This document shows positions 48,084 to 58,883 of a stretch of 64,000 bases of DNA, piece by piece; positions within the stretch are counted from its first letter, which is position 1; every line of letters begins with the position of its first letter. Both the position numbers and the translations under genes were made by a program. This DNA comes from Neoroseomonas alkaliterrae (GTDB lineage: Bacteria > Pseudomonadota > Alphaproteobacteria > Acetobacterales > Acetobacteraceae): NCBI RefSeq assembly GCF_014199195.1, contig NZ_JACIJE010000002.1, positions 372,001 through 436,000 on the forward strand. Direction: 5' to 3'. The notes beneath the pieces are model-generated. The model ran no database searches. It had not been told where the DNA came from and was given only the letters and a program-made list of their open reading frames with translations.

Positions 48084-48167
48084 GCAGGGCTCCGCAGTCG
48101 GCCGGTGGGGCGGAGGACCCTCTAGCGGGGGCGCGCGGGGCGCGGGAAGCGTGTCACGCAAACGTCA

Positions 48168-48200
48168 CGGCCGGCGGGCGCGCGAGGCACCCGCCGGCCG
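48168..48200 (-). terminator. 11-bp hairpin after hppA
   Basis: CGGCCGGCGGG (48168-48178) pairs perfectly with CCCGCCGGCCG (48190-48200) around an 11-nt loop, 20 nt beyond the hppA stop. A smaller GGGCA/TGCCC stem lies between. No U-tract follows. Confidence 0.6.
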
Positions 48201-48220
48201 CAGGGCACGGGCCTTGCCCG

Positions 48221-50344
<2,124 letters not shown>

Positions 50345-50352
50345 GTTCTGGA

Positions 50353-50360
50353 CTCCCCCT
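50353..50360 (-). promoter_or_regulatory. Ribosome-binding site of hppA deciding a TTG start
   Basis: The minus-strand sequence AGGGGGAG is 8 nt upstream of TTG at 50344. The residues that follow give the expected hydrophobic N-terminal helix ([19 protein letters not shown]). Confidence 0.75.
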
Positions 50361-50499
50361 GAACAGCGAAGACGCGGTCTCCCGGCCGCATTCGGCCGCC
50401 GCGCCGCCCGGGGTGCGGGGCATGTGGCCCCGGCCCGGGCGGCGCGCACGGTCCCACGGCCTCTCTAATGAGGGAAGGGGGCGCGGCGCAACGGGGGCG

Positions 50500-50517
50500 G
50501 GGGGCGCCGGCGCCCCC
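50500..50517 (-). terminator. 18-bp palindrome after ppa
   Basis: GGGGGCGCC-GGCGCCCCC is a perfect palindrome starting 7 nt past the ppa stop. It can form a strong hairpin with a minimal loop. C/G runs on both sides extend the structure. It probably ends the ppa transcript before hppA. Confidence 0.5.
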
Positions 50518-50524
50518 GGGGGGG

Positions 50525-51049
50525 TCAGCGGGCGCGCTCGATCGCGTCCTGGATCAGTTTCCGCGCATCCTCGGCCCCGCCCCAGCCCAGGACCTTCACC
50601 CACTTGCCGGGCTCGAGGTCCTTGTAGTGCTCGAAGAAGTGCTGGATCTGCTCGAGCGTGATCTGCGGCAGGTCGGTGTAGTTCGCGATCCTGGCGTAGC
50701 GCTGGGTCAGCTTCGGCATGGGCACGGCGATGATCTTCTCGTCCCCGCCGCCGTCATCCTCCATCCGCAGCACGCCCACGGGCCGGACGTTGATGACCGC
50801 GCCCGGAATGATGGGCCGGGTATTGGCCACCAGCACGTCGATCGGGTCGCCGTCCTCCGAGAGGGTATGCGGCACGAAGCCGTAGTTCCCCGGGTAGCGC
50901 ATCGGCGTGTAGAGGAAGCGGTCCACGAAGAGCGTCCCCGCGGCCTTGTCCATCTCGTACTTGATGGGCTCGCCGCCGACCGGGACCTCGATGATGACGT
51001 TGACGTCCTCGGGCGGGTTCTTGCCGATCGGGATGGCGTCTATGCGCAT
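50525..51049 (-). CDS. ppa: Inorganic pyrophosphatase (soluble, family I)
   Basis: Hydrolyses pyrophosphate in the cytoplasm, pulling biosynthetic reactions forward. The 174-aa protein has the family I signature [15 protein letters not shown] with the metal-binding aspartates, [18 protein letters not shown] with the active-site Lys/Glu residues, and [17 protein letters not shown]. Length is typical of bacterial hexameric enzymes. It lies directly upstream of hppA, so the soluble and the proton-pumping route for the same substrate are encoded side by side. Confidence 0.97.
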   Translation of the reverse strand: MRIDAIPIGKNPPEDVNVIIEVPVGGEPIKYEMDKAAGTLFVDRFLYTPMRYPGNYGFVPHTLSEDGDPIDVLVANTRPIIPGAVINVRPVGVLRMEDDGGGDEKIIAVPMPKLTQRYARIANYTDLPQITLEQIQHFFEHYKDLEPGKWVKVLGWGGAEDARKLIQDAIERAR

Positions 51050-51191
51050 GAAGGCCTCTGCTCAGGGCTGAATCGCGGCGGCTGGTAGCAGAGCGCGGCG
51101 GCGCGGTCTATTGCGGTGCAGCATGGCTCGCGCGCGGCCCGGCGGCCGGATTTGATTTCCTGCCCGGCCGCGGGCAATCAGGCAGGCGCAT

Positions 51192-51264
51192 GGGCCTGTA
51201 GCTCAATGGTCAGAGCGGGCCGCTCATAACGGTCTGGTTGCAGGTTCGAGTCCTGCCGGGCCCA
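51192..51264 (+). tRNA. tRNA with anticodon CAU, probably tRNA-Ile2
   Basis: The acceptor stem GGGCCTG pairs with CGGGCCC (one T-G), the D-arm is GCTCAATGGTCAGAGC, the anticodon stem GGCCG/CGGTC holds loop CTCATAA (anticodon CAT), and the T-arm is GCAGGTTCGAGTCCTGC. CCA is not encoded, unlike the tRNA-Leu here. The GGGCC acceptor start resembles isoleucine tRNAs, so it is probably the lysidine-modified AUA decoder; elongator tRNA-Met is the alternative. Confidence 0.9.
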
Positions 51265-51436
51265 TGCCGGCGGACATGCCCGGTGCCGGGCATTCGGCGC
51301 TGAGGCTCGCCCGGCCGGCGTGCTGGCGCGGCGGGCCGGGGCGCCAAAATCCCGGCGGACCCTCCGGACCCGGGCGATCGCGGGGAACCCGGCCGCGCCT
51401 GATCGCGCATCCGTCCCGGAGCCAGCGAATGGGCGC

Positions 51437-51691
51437 CTAGCGACCCGCCGACCTGTGCGACAGCACCGCGAGCACCACCCCGCCGGCCAGCCATATCCCG
51501 GCCGCGACTCCGGGCCCCGGCCAGGCCGAGGCCGCCGTGCCGGCCCCGCCGGCCTCCATGCCCATGTAGATGCCGACGGCCCGCGTCAGCGCGACCAGGA
51601 ACCAGACCGTCATCGCCAGATGGAAGGCGGCCACCACCCAGCGCAGCGTGGACCGCCGGGGCGGGCGCGGGGTGTCGTCGGGATCCTGCAT
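51437..51691 (-). CDS. Small hypothetical membrane protein, two helices
   Basis: The 84-aa protein has a basic N-terminus (DDTPRPPRRSTLR) and two hydrophobic segments: about 18-40 (WVVAAFHLAMTVWFLVALTR) and 60-77 (GVAAGIWLAGGVVLAVLS). No family is recognised. It is divergent from the ABC-F gene across 157 bp. The 172-bp stretch between the tRNA and its stop shows nothing else. Confidence 0.55.
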   Translation of the reverse strand: MQDPDDTPRPPRRSTLRWVVAAFHLAMTVWFLVALTRAVGIYMGMEAGGAGTAASAWPGPGVAAGIWLAGGVVLAVLSHRSAGR

Positions 51692-51848
51692 GGCATGGCC
51701 TTGTCCGTGCTGCCGCCCCGGCTAGACCCCGCCCGCGCGCTTGTCCATGCGCGAGCGCAATCCCCGCCCGGGGGCCGAGCCTTGGCGCGGGCGGCGGCGG
51801 GCCGTAGAACCCGCGCCAACCCTTTCCCGATTGCAGGTCCCCCGCGCC

Positions 51849-53528
<1,680 letters not shown>

Positions 53529-53533
53529 CAGCG

Positions 53534-53556
53534 CCGGGGGAGGGGGCCTCCCCCGG
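53534..53556 (+). terminator. 10-bp hairpin after ettA
   Basis: CCGGGGGAGG (53534-53543) and CCTCCCCCGG (53547-53556) form a perfect stem with a GGG loop, 5 nt past the ettA stop. There is no U-tract directly after it. Confidence 0.6.
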
Positions 53557-53617
53557 GGCCTGCCGGTCTTTGTCTGTCAGCGGGATGGCGCGCGCGCCCA
53601 TCCCGCGGGGGGTGCCC

Positions 53618-54142
53618 ATGAGCGCGGCGATCAACGCCCTGAAGTCATCGCGGATCGTCAGCACGGAGCGGCTGATGATGATCCCGCCCGGGCGGGAGAA
53701 CCTGCCCGACCTCGTGCGCCTGAAGGCCGACGAGCGCGTCTTCGGCTGGATGCTGCACGGCACCCGCACGCCCGAGCGCACCGCCGAGGAGCTCGAGGAC
53801 GACGCCGATTTCTGGGAGGTGCGCGGCTACGGCACCTGGTGCGTCTTCGAGCGCGCGAGCGGCGAGTTCCTCGGCATATGCGGCTTCATGGAGCGCCCGG
53901 ACGGGCGCGGCGTCGCGCTGCGCTACGCGCTGTGGCCCGAATGCCGCGGCAAGGGCTATGCGCGGGAGGCGGCGCGGGCGGCGCTGGCCTTCGGCCATCG
54001 CGCCGGCCTCGCGCGCATCATCGCCATCGCGCGGGAGGAGAACCTCGCCTCGCGCGCCGTGCTGGCCGATATCGGCATGGTCCCGGCCGGCGAGTTCCGC
54101 CACCAGGGCCACCGCATGCTGGTCTTCGAGAGCCGGGCCTGA
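53618..54142 (+). CDS. GNAT family N-acetyltransferase (RimJ/RimL-like)
   Basis: The 174-aa protein resembles RimJ/RimL-type acetyltransferases: VSTERLMMIPPGRENLPDLV at the N-terminus, GICGFMERPDGRGVALRYAL, then acetyl-CoA motif A WPECRGKGYAREAARAALAF and motif B AREENLASRAVLADIGMVPA. It probably acetylates protein N-termini or small amines; the target is unknown. The ATG at 53618 was selected because the domain starts shortly after it. It lies 90 bp after ettA. Confidence 0.9.
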   Translation: MSAAINALKSSRIVSTERLMMIPPGRENLPDLVRLKADERVFGWMLHGTRTPERTAEELEDDADFWEVRGYGTWCVFERASGEFLGICGFMERPDGRGVALRYALWPECRGKGYAREAARAALAFGHRAGLARIIAIAREENLASRAVLADIGMVPAGEFRHQGHRMLVFESRA

Positions 54143-54158
54143 CGCCGCCCGCGCGGGA

Positions 54159-54611
54159 TCAGTCCAGGCTCTGGGGCCAGCCGATGAAGATGCCGACATC
54201 GCCGGGCATCCCGCCGGGGAAGTCGATGATCCGGGCGGAGAAGGTGAAGCCGCCGGGGGCGAGCTCACGCTCCCACCACTCGTAGATCTTGTGGAACACG
54301 CCGGGCAGCGTGTCCTGCCAGCCTTCGAGGTGGTTGTTGATCCTCCGGCCGCCATCCTCGCAGATGACGGAGGGGAACTTGACCAGCATCAGCTCCTTCT
54401 CGCCGGCCTCGAAGGCCTTGCGGATGCGCGCGAGCGCGCGCTGCCGGTCCTCCTCGGTGATCTCGTAGGTCTGCACGCGCTCGGTGAAGGCGAGCAGGTC
54501 GGCCTTCTTCTGGGCCTCGGCCGCCTCGGCCTCGGCGCGGCGGCGGGCCGCCTCGGCGGCGCGGGCGGCGAAGAGGTCCGCGACGCGCAGGCTGGGGCGC
54601 AGATCGGCCAT
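54159..54611 (-). CDS. Conserved-looking hypothetical protein with coiled coil
   Basis: The 150-aa protein has an N-terminal Ala/Glu-rich coiled coil (AARAAEAARRRAEAEAAEAQ, about 13-45) and a C-terminal globular part with GEKELMLVKFPSVICEDGGR, WQDTLPGVFHKIYEWWEREL and a Gly/Pro-rich end. No signal peptide or membrane segment is present. I do not recognise the family. The ATG at 54611 begins MADLRPSLRVADLFAARA. It lies 96 bp after mlaC on the same strand. Confidence 0.65.
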   Translation of the reverse strand: MADLRPSLRVADLFAARAAEAARRRAEAEAAEAQKKADLLAFTERVQTYEITEEDRQRALARIRKAFEAGEKELMLVKFPSVICEDGGRRINNHLEGWQDTLPGVFHKIYEWWERELAPGGFTFSARIIDFPGGMPGDVGIFIGWPQSLD

Positions 54612-54707
54612 GGGCGCTCTCCGTTCGGGTCGCACGGAGCGCAGCCTACACGAAGGCCCTCGCCTCGCGTTGATCTCGCGCAGATTCGGCGCCGGGGCGC
54701 CGGAGGG

Positions 54708-55340
54708 TCAGCCGCGCGTCTCGCGCGCCGCGAGCTGGGCGACCTGGTTGCGCATCGCCTCGAGCAGCGCCGACACGCGCCCGCCGCCGCGCTGGATCAC
54801 CGCCGCATACTCGCTGCGCGTGGTCAGCCGGAGCGAGGTGCCCTCGGCGATGACATCCACCACCTTGAGCTGGCCGCCGATCTCGGCCACGCGCCAGTCG
54901 AGCGCGAAGGGCGCGCTGTTGGGCCGCTCGATGATGGTCGTCACCAGCGCATCCTCCTCCGTCCGCTGCTGGCTGCGGCCGAGGGAGAAGCGCACGCCGC
55001 GGTACTCGCCGAAGCGGGCGGAGAGGTTGCGCACGATGATGTCGTCGAACAGCCGGTTGTATTCGGCGAGCTCGGCCGGGCTCGCCTGCCGGACATGGCG
55101 GCCGAGGATGAAGCGGCCCGTGCCCTCGATGTCGATGGTCCGGCGCAGCACGGCGGCCACGCGCTCGCGCCGCGCGGGGAGGTCGAGGCGCGGGTCGTTG
55201 ATGGCCGCCACCAGTTCGTTGCCGGCGGCCTCGATGAAGGCGGCGGCGCGGGCGATGTCCACCGCGGCGCGGCCAGGAGTGGACAGGGCCAGGAGCCCGG
55301 CGGCGGCGGGCAGGGCGGCAAGGACGAGACGGCGTTTCAT
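54708..55340 (-). CDS. mlaC: Phospholipid transport protein MlaC
   Basis: Periplasmic phospholipid carrier of the Mla pathway, shuttling lipids between MlaA-porin and MlaFEDB. The 210-aa protein has a signal peptide (MKRRLVLAALPAAAGLLALS, cleavage near GRA-AV) and the Ttg2D-type domain: RRTIDIEGTGRFILGRHVRQ, FDDIIVRNLSARFGEYRGVR and LKVVDVIAEGTSLRLTTRSE. It follows mlaA by 35 bp. The MlaFED genes are not in the window. Confidence 0.92.
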   Translation of the reverse strand: MKRRLVLAALPAAAGLLALSTPGRAAVDIARAAAFIEAAGNELVAAINDPRLDLPARRERVAAVLRRTIDIEGTGRFILGRHVRQASPAELAEYNRLFDDIIVRNLSARFGEYRGVRFSLGRSQQRTEEDALVTTIIERPNSAPFALDWRVAEIGGQLKVVDVIAEGTSLRLTTRSEYAAVIQRGGGRVSALLEAMRNQVAQLAARETRG

Positions 55341-55375
55341 GGCGCGGATATGGGGGCTGGCGGCGGGGAATCGAG

Positions 55376-56215
55376 TCACGGCGCGCGGGGCGGGGCGGGG
55401 CGCGCGACCGGGGCGGCCGGGGCCGTGACGCCCTGGCCGAAGCCGGTCACGCCGGCCGGCGCCACCACCTGGCCTGCCGGGGATTCCTGGTTGCGGATCT
55501 CGAAGGCCCGGCGCTGGCGATAGGCCGAGCGCAGGGTGGAATAAGGGTCGAGCGAGGTTGCGCGCACCTGGTCGATGGGTTCGAGCAGCGCCTCGCGCGT
55601 GTCCACCACCGTCAGGCCGAGACGAACCCAGCCCGCGGCGTCCACCGCCGCCCCCTGGCCGAGCCAGGTCAGCGGGTTGATCGCCATGTCCACCCCCTGG
55701 CCGAGCAGGTCGCGCGGGGAGGAGGGGCCGAGGAGGGGGAGGAACATGTAGAAGCCCTCCCCCACGCCCCAGACCGCGAGGGTCTGGCCGAAATCCTCCG
55801 AATGGCCGGGCACGCCCCAGTCCCGCGAGACGTCGAGCAGCCCGCCGATCCCGAGGGTCGAGTTCACCATGAAGCGGCCGAGCGTGATCCGCGCCCGGGT
55901 CACGTTGCCCTGCAGGAGGTCGTTGGCGAGGATGACCGGGGCGCGGAGGTTGCCCAGGGCATTGCGGATGCCGTTGCGCACCGGCTGGGGCAGCAGGTCG
56001 CGATAGGTTTCGGCGATCGGCTGCAGCACGAAGCGGTCCGCCACCTCGTGGATCTCGAACAGCACGCGATTGGCGGGCTCGAAGGGGTCGTTCGTCTCGC
56101 GGAACTCCGCCACCGCCTCCGGGTCGTCGGCCGGCGGGGGTGTGGCGCAGGCGGCGGCGAGCAGCGCGAGGGCGAGCAGCGACGCCCGCTGCATGGCGGG
56201 TCGGAAGCGGAACAT
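55376..56215 (-). CDS. mlaA: Outer-membrane lipoprotein MlaA (VacJ)
   Basis: Removes mislocalised phospholipids from the outer leaflet of the outer membrane. The 279-aa protein has a lipoprotein signal (ASLLALALLAAACATP, lipid Cys in AAAC) and the VacJ core: ETNDPFEPANRVLFEIHEVA, RNALGNLRAPVILANDLLQG, RFMVNSTLGIGGLLDVS and DFGQTLAVWGVGEGFYMFLP. A Pro/Ala-rich tail extends the C-terminus. The start at 56215 or seven codons later cannot be resolved. The adjacent mlaC completes the pair. Confidence 0.94.
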   Translation of the reverse strand: MFRFRPAMQRASLLALALLAAACATPPPADDPEAVAEFRETNDPFEPANRVLFEIHEVADRFVLQPIAETYRDLLPQPVRNGIRNALGNLRAPVILANDLLQGNVTRARITLGRFMVNSTLGIGGLLDVSRDWGVPGHSEDFGQTLAVWGVGEGFYMFLPLLGPSSPRDLLGQGVDMAINPLTWLGQGAAVDAAGWVRLGLTVVDTREALLEPIDQVRATSLDPYSTLRSAYRQRRAFEIRNQESPAGQVVAPAGVTGFGQGVTAPAAPVARPAPPRAP

Positions 56216-56409
56216 GGCGGGGCCATACACCGGGCGGCCGCCCCTTGGGAACCATGCGATGCCGCATCGGGCCCCGCGCCGGACGCCGGGCACTCTCCCG
56301 GGCACCGGGTCGGGGGCGGCGGGCTTCGAGGAAACCTTGCCTTGCGCCACGAGGTGCGCGAGAGGAACGGCCCGCTGCGCTGCGGCATCGAGGATCGAGG
56401 ATCGAACGG

Positions 56410-57342
56410 ATGAACCAGGCCCTGTCCGGAACGCTGGCCCGCTGGCTGACGGGCCCCCGCGTCGCGGGCCTGCCCGCCCCGGCGCAGATGCCGGCTCCCC
56501 GCCTGTCCTTCGAGTTCTTCCCGCCCAAGACCGAGAAGCTCGAGGAGCAGCTCTGGGCCTGCATCCGCCGGCTCGAGCCGCTGGCCCCGCGTTTCGTCTC
56601 GGTCACCTACGGCGCCGGCGGCTCGACCCAGGAGCGGACCCACCAGACGGTGGCCCGCATCGTCGCCGAGACCTCCCTGACGCCGGCCGCCCACCTGACC
56701 TGCGTCGGCGCCACGCGCGAGGAGGTGGACGCGGTGGCCCGCCGCTACTGGGAGGCCGGGGTGCGCCACATCGTCGCGCTGCGCGGGGATCCGCCGGCCG
56801 GCGCCTCCCGCTACGAGCCGCATCCGGGCGGCTACGCCCAGGCCGAGGACCTGGTGCGCGGCCTGAAGCGCATCGCCGATTTCGAGATCAGCGTCGGCGC
56901 CTATCCCGAGACGCATCCGGCCGCGCTCTCGGCGGAGGCCGACCTCGACTTCCTCAAGCGCAAGATCGATGCGGGCGCGACGCGCGCCATCACCCAGTAC
57001 TTCTTCGACACCGAGACCTATCTGCGCTTCCTCGACCGCTGCCTCGCCAAGGGCATCACGGTGCCGATCGTGCCGGGTATCCTGCCGGTGTCGAACTTCC
57101 AGCAGGTGGTGAAGTTCAGCGCCATGTGCGGCGCGAGCGTGCCCGCCTGGATGGGCCAGCTCTTCGAGGGCCTCGAGGAGGATGTGGAGACGCGCCGCAT
57201 GGTCGCGGCGGTGGTCGCGGCCGAGCAGGTGCGCCTGCTGCAGGCGAACGGCGTGGACGAGTTCCACTTCTACACGCTGAACCGGCCGGATCTGACCTAC
57301 GCCATCGCGCACATCCTGGGCGCGCGGCCCCGCCGCGGCTGA
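56410..57342 (+). CDS. metF: Methylenetetrahydrofolate reductase
   Basis: FAD enzyme reducing 5,10-methylene-THF to 5-methyl-THF for methionine synthesis. The 310-aa protein carries RLSFEFFPPKTEKLEEQLWA, FVSVTYGAGGSTQERTHQTV, HIVALRGDPPAG, ITQYFFDTETYLRFLDRCLA and FHFYTLNRPDLTYAIAHILG, all typical of MetF. The first 30 residues are a non-conserved extension; GATCGAGGATCGA just upstream is a short duplication at the start. No SAM or SAH riboswitch was recognised in the 194-bp gap upstream. Confidence 0.95.
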   Translation: MNQALSGTLARWLTGPRVAGLPAPAQMPAPRLSFEFFPPKTEKLEEQLWACIRRLEPLAPRFVSVTYGAGGSTQERTHQTVARIVAETSLTPAAHLTCVGATREEVDAVARRYWEAGVRHIVALRGDPPAGASRYEPHPGGYAQAEDLVRGLKRIADFEISVGAYPETHPAALSAEADLDFLKRKIDAGATRAITQYFFDTETYLRFLDRCLAKGITVPIVPGILPVSNFQQVVKFSAMCGASVPAWMGQLFEGLEEDVETRRMVAAVVAAEQVRLLQANGVDEFHFYTLNRPDLTYAIAHILGARPRRG

Positions 57343-57370
57343 CGACGGGCGGACCCGGGTCCGCCGGGCA

Positions 57371-58189
57371 TCAGGACTTGCGCAGCCTCCGGTAGACCGG
57401 CCCGAGCAGGAAGGGGCTCAGGAACAGCGGGAACTGGCAGAGCGCGAAGAAGATCAGGATGCGCTCGTCCGTCGCCGCCGGCAGCACCGCGAGGTAGAGC
57501 GCCATGTTCCGGTTGCCCGCGAGCAGCCCGCCCGCCAGCGCCACCCGCCGCCCGGCCGGCAGGAAGGCGAGCGCCGTCAGCAGGTTCATTCCCGCATTGC
57601 CCGCGAAGGCGAGGGCGAGGCCGCCCAGCATCCAGGCGGGCTCGGCCAGCAGCTTCGCCAGGATGCCGTCCATCACGCCGAAGCCGTAGAGCACCACCAG
57701 CCAGACCACGGCGCCATCCACCGCCGGGCCGTAGGTGTGCAGCGTCTCCCGCCGCACCAAGCGCCGGATGGCGATGGAGATCAGCAGCGGCAGCCCCACC
57801 ACCAGCGCCAGCCGCGTCATCAGCCCTGTGAGCGAGATGGCGAGGTCTATCCCCATCAGCCCGAGCGCCAGCGGCGGCGCGGTGAAGGGCACGAGCAGCG
57901 TGGTGACGACCGCGACGACGAGGGAGATCTCCCCATCGAGCCCCACCAGGCGCGCGAAGGCGGGCGAGGAGGTCGCCGCGCAGCCGGTGGCGCTGATCAC
58001 CAGCGCCGCGCCCAGCGGCCCGTCCAGCCCGGCGGCGAGCGCGACCCCGTAGGCGATGACCGGCATGGCGAGCAGGAGCCAGAAGGTCAGCGCGGCAACC
58101 AGGACCGGGCGGCGCAGATAGGCGATGACCTGCGCCGGGTCCACGCGCAGCAGCACGAGCGTCATCAGCCCCGCGACGGTGACGGTCAC
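57371..58189 (-). CDS. BASS-type (bile acid:sodium symporter-like) transporter, start uncertain
   Basis: Integral membrane protein with at least eight helices after the GTG at 58189, for example PVIAYGVALAAGLDGPLGAA, VISATGCAATSSPAFARLVG and ALAFAGNAGMNLLTALAFLP, which resemble the BASS fold. The same frame is clearly coding further upstream: between about 58306 and 58190 it encodes RFLEWSARQGGALLALGIFA and GLFIPPLAALFRDV, a good first helix. No ATG, GTG or TTG occurs there, so translation probably uses a rare start (CTG or ATC near 58294-58306) or the sequence has an error. The substrate is unknown. Confidence 0.72.
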   Translation of the reverse strand: MTVTVAGLMTLVLLRVDPAQVIAYLRRPVLVAALTFWLLLAMPVIAYGVALAAGLDGPLGAALVISATGCAATSSPAFARLVGLDGEISLVVAVVTTLLVPFTAPPLALGLMGIDLAISLTGLMTRLALVVGLPLLISIAIRRLVRRETLHTYGPAVDGAVVWLVVLYGFGVMDGILAKLLAEPAWMLGGLALAFAGNAGMNLLTALAFLPAGRRVALAGGLLAGNRNMALYLAVLPAATDERILIFFALCQFPLFLSPFLLGPVYRRLRKS

Positions 58190-58363
58190 GACATCCCGGA
58201 ACAGCGCGGCGAGCGGCGGGATGAACAGCCCGGCGAATATGCCGAGCGCGAGCAGCGCGCCGCCCTGCCGGGCCGACCATTCCAGGAAGCGCAGCGGAGC
58301 GAGGATGAGAGAGGTCCCGGGCAGCGGTTGGAGGAGTGCGCCGGAGGTTCTATATCCCCCCTC

Positions 58364-58864
58364 GTGCGCACGCCATCCTCGCTCCTGACCCTGCTTGCGG
58401 GGCTGGCCCTTTCCGCCGGCCCGGCCCTTGCGGGCTGCACGGACCCGCCCGAGCCGCGCGTCGAATGGCGACGCTGCCTGCTCGATTCCGCAGAACTCGC
58501 CGGCGCCGACCTCACGGGCGCCTTCCTGCGCGATGCCTCATTCCAGCGCGCCGTGCTGACCGGGGCGAAGCTGGTCGAGGCCGACGCGCAGAATGCGCGC
58601 TTCGTCTCGGCGGAGATGGCCGGCGCGGACCTCTCGCGCGCGGTGCTGCGCTCGGCCGACCTGACGCGCGCGAATCTCAGCGGCGCGAAGCTCGCGGGGG
58701 CGGATCTGCGCCGCGCGACTCTGTTCCGCACCAACCTCGAAGGGGCGGACCTGACGGGGGCGAACCTTGCCGGCGCGAATCTGGCCGGGGCCATGCTCGG
58801 CGGGGCGCGCTGGACCGATGGCCAGCGCGTCTGCGCCGCCGGCTCGGTCGGCAACTGCCAGTGA
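58364..58864 (+). CDS. Secreted pentapeptide-repeat protein
   Basis: The 166-aa protein has a signal peptide (SLLTLLAGLALSAGPALAG) and then about 20 tandem pentapeptides of the A(D/N)LxX type, such as LAGADLTGAFLRDASFQRAV, ADLTRANLSGAKLAGADLRR and LEGADLTGANLAGANLAGAM, which fold as a right-handed quadrilateral beta-helix. The C-terminus has a cysteine pair (RVCAAGSVGNCQ). The GTG at 58364 is the only start giving the signal peptide, but its GGAGG is 16 nt upstream. The role in the periplasm is unknown. Confidence 0.78.
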   Translation: MRTPSSLLTLLAGLALSAGPALAGCTDPPEPRVEWRRCLLDSAELAGADLTGAFLRDASFQRAVLTGAKLVEADAQNARFVSAEMAGADLSRAVLRSADLTRANLSGAKLAGADLRRATLFRTNLEGADLTGANLAGANLAGAMLGGARWTDGQRVCAAGSVGNCQ

Positions 58865-58883
58865 CCTGCCGGGCGCGCGCGCG

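Noticed and set aside
56216-56409. Possible SAM or SAH riboswitch upstream of metF
   Set aside because: No conserved core of these riboswitches was recognisable by eye; only a small GCGC stem and a short GAGGATC duplication are present.
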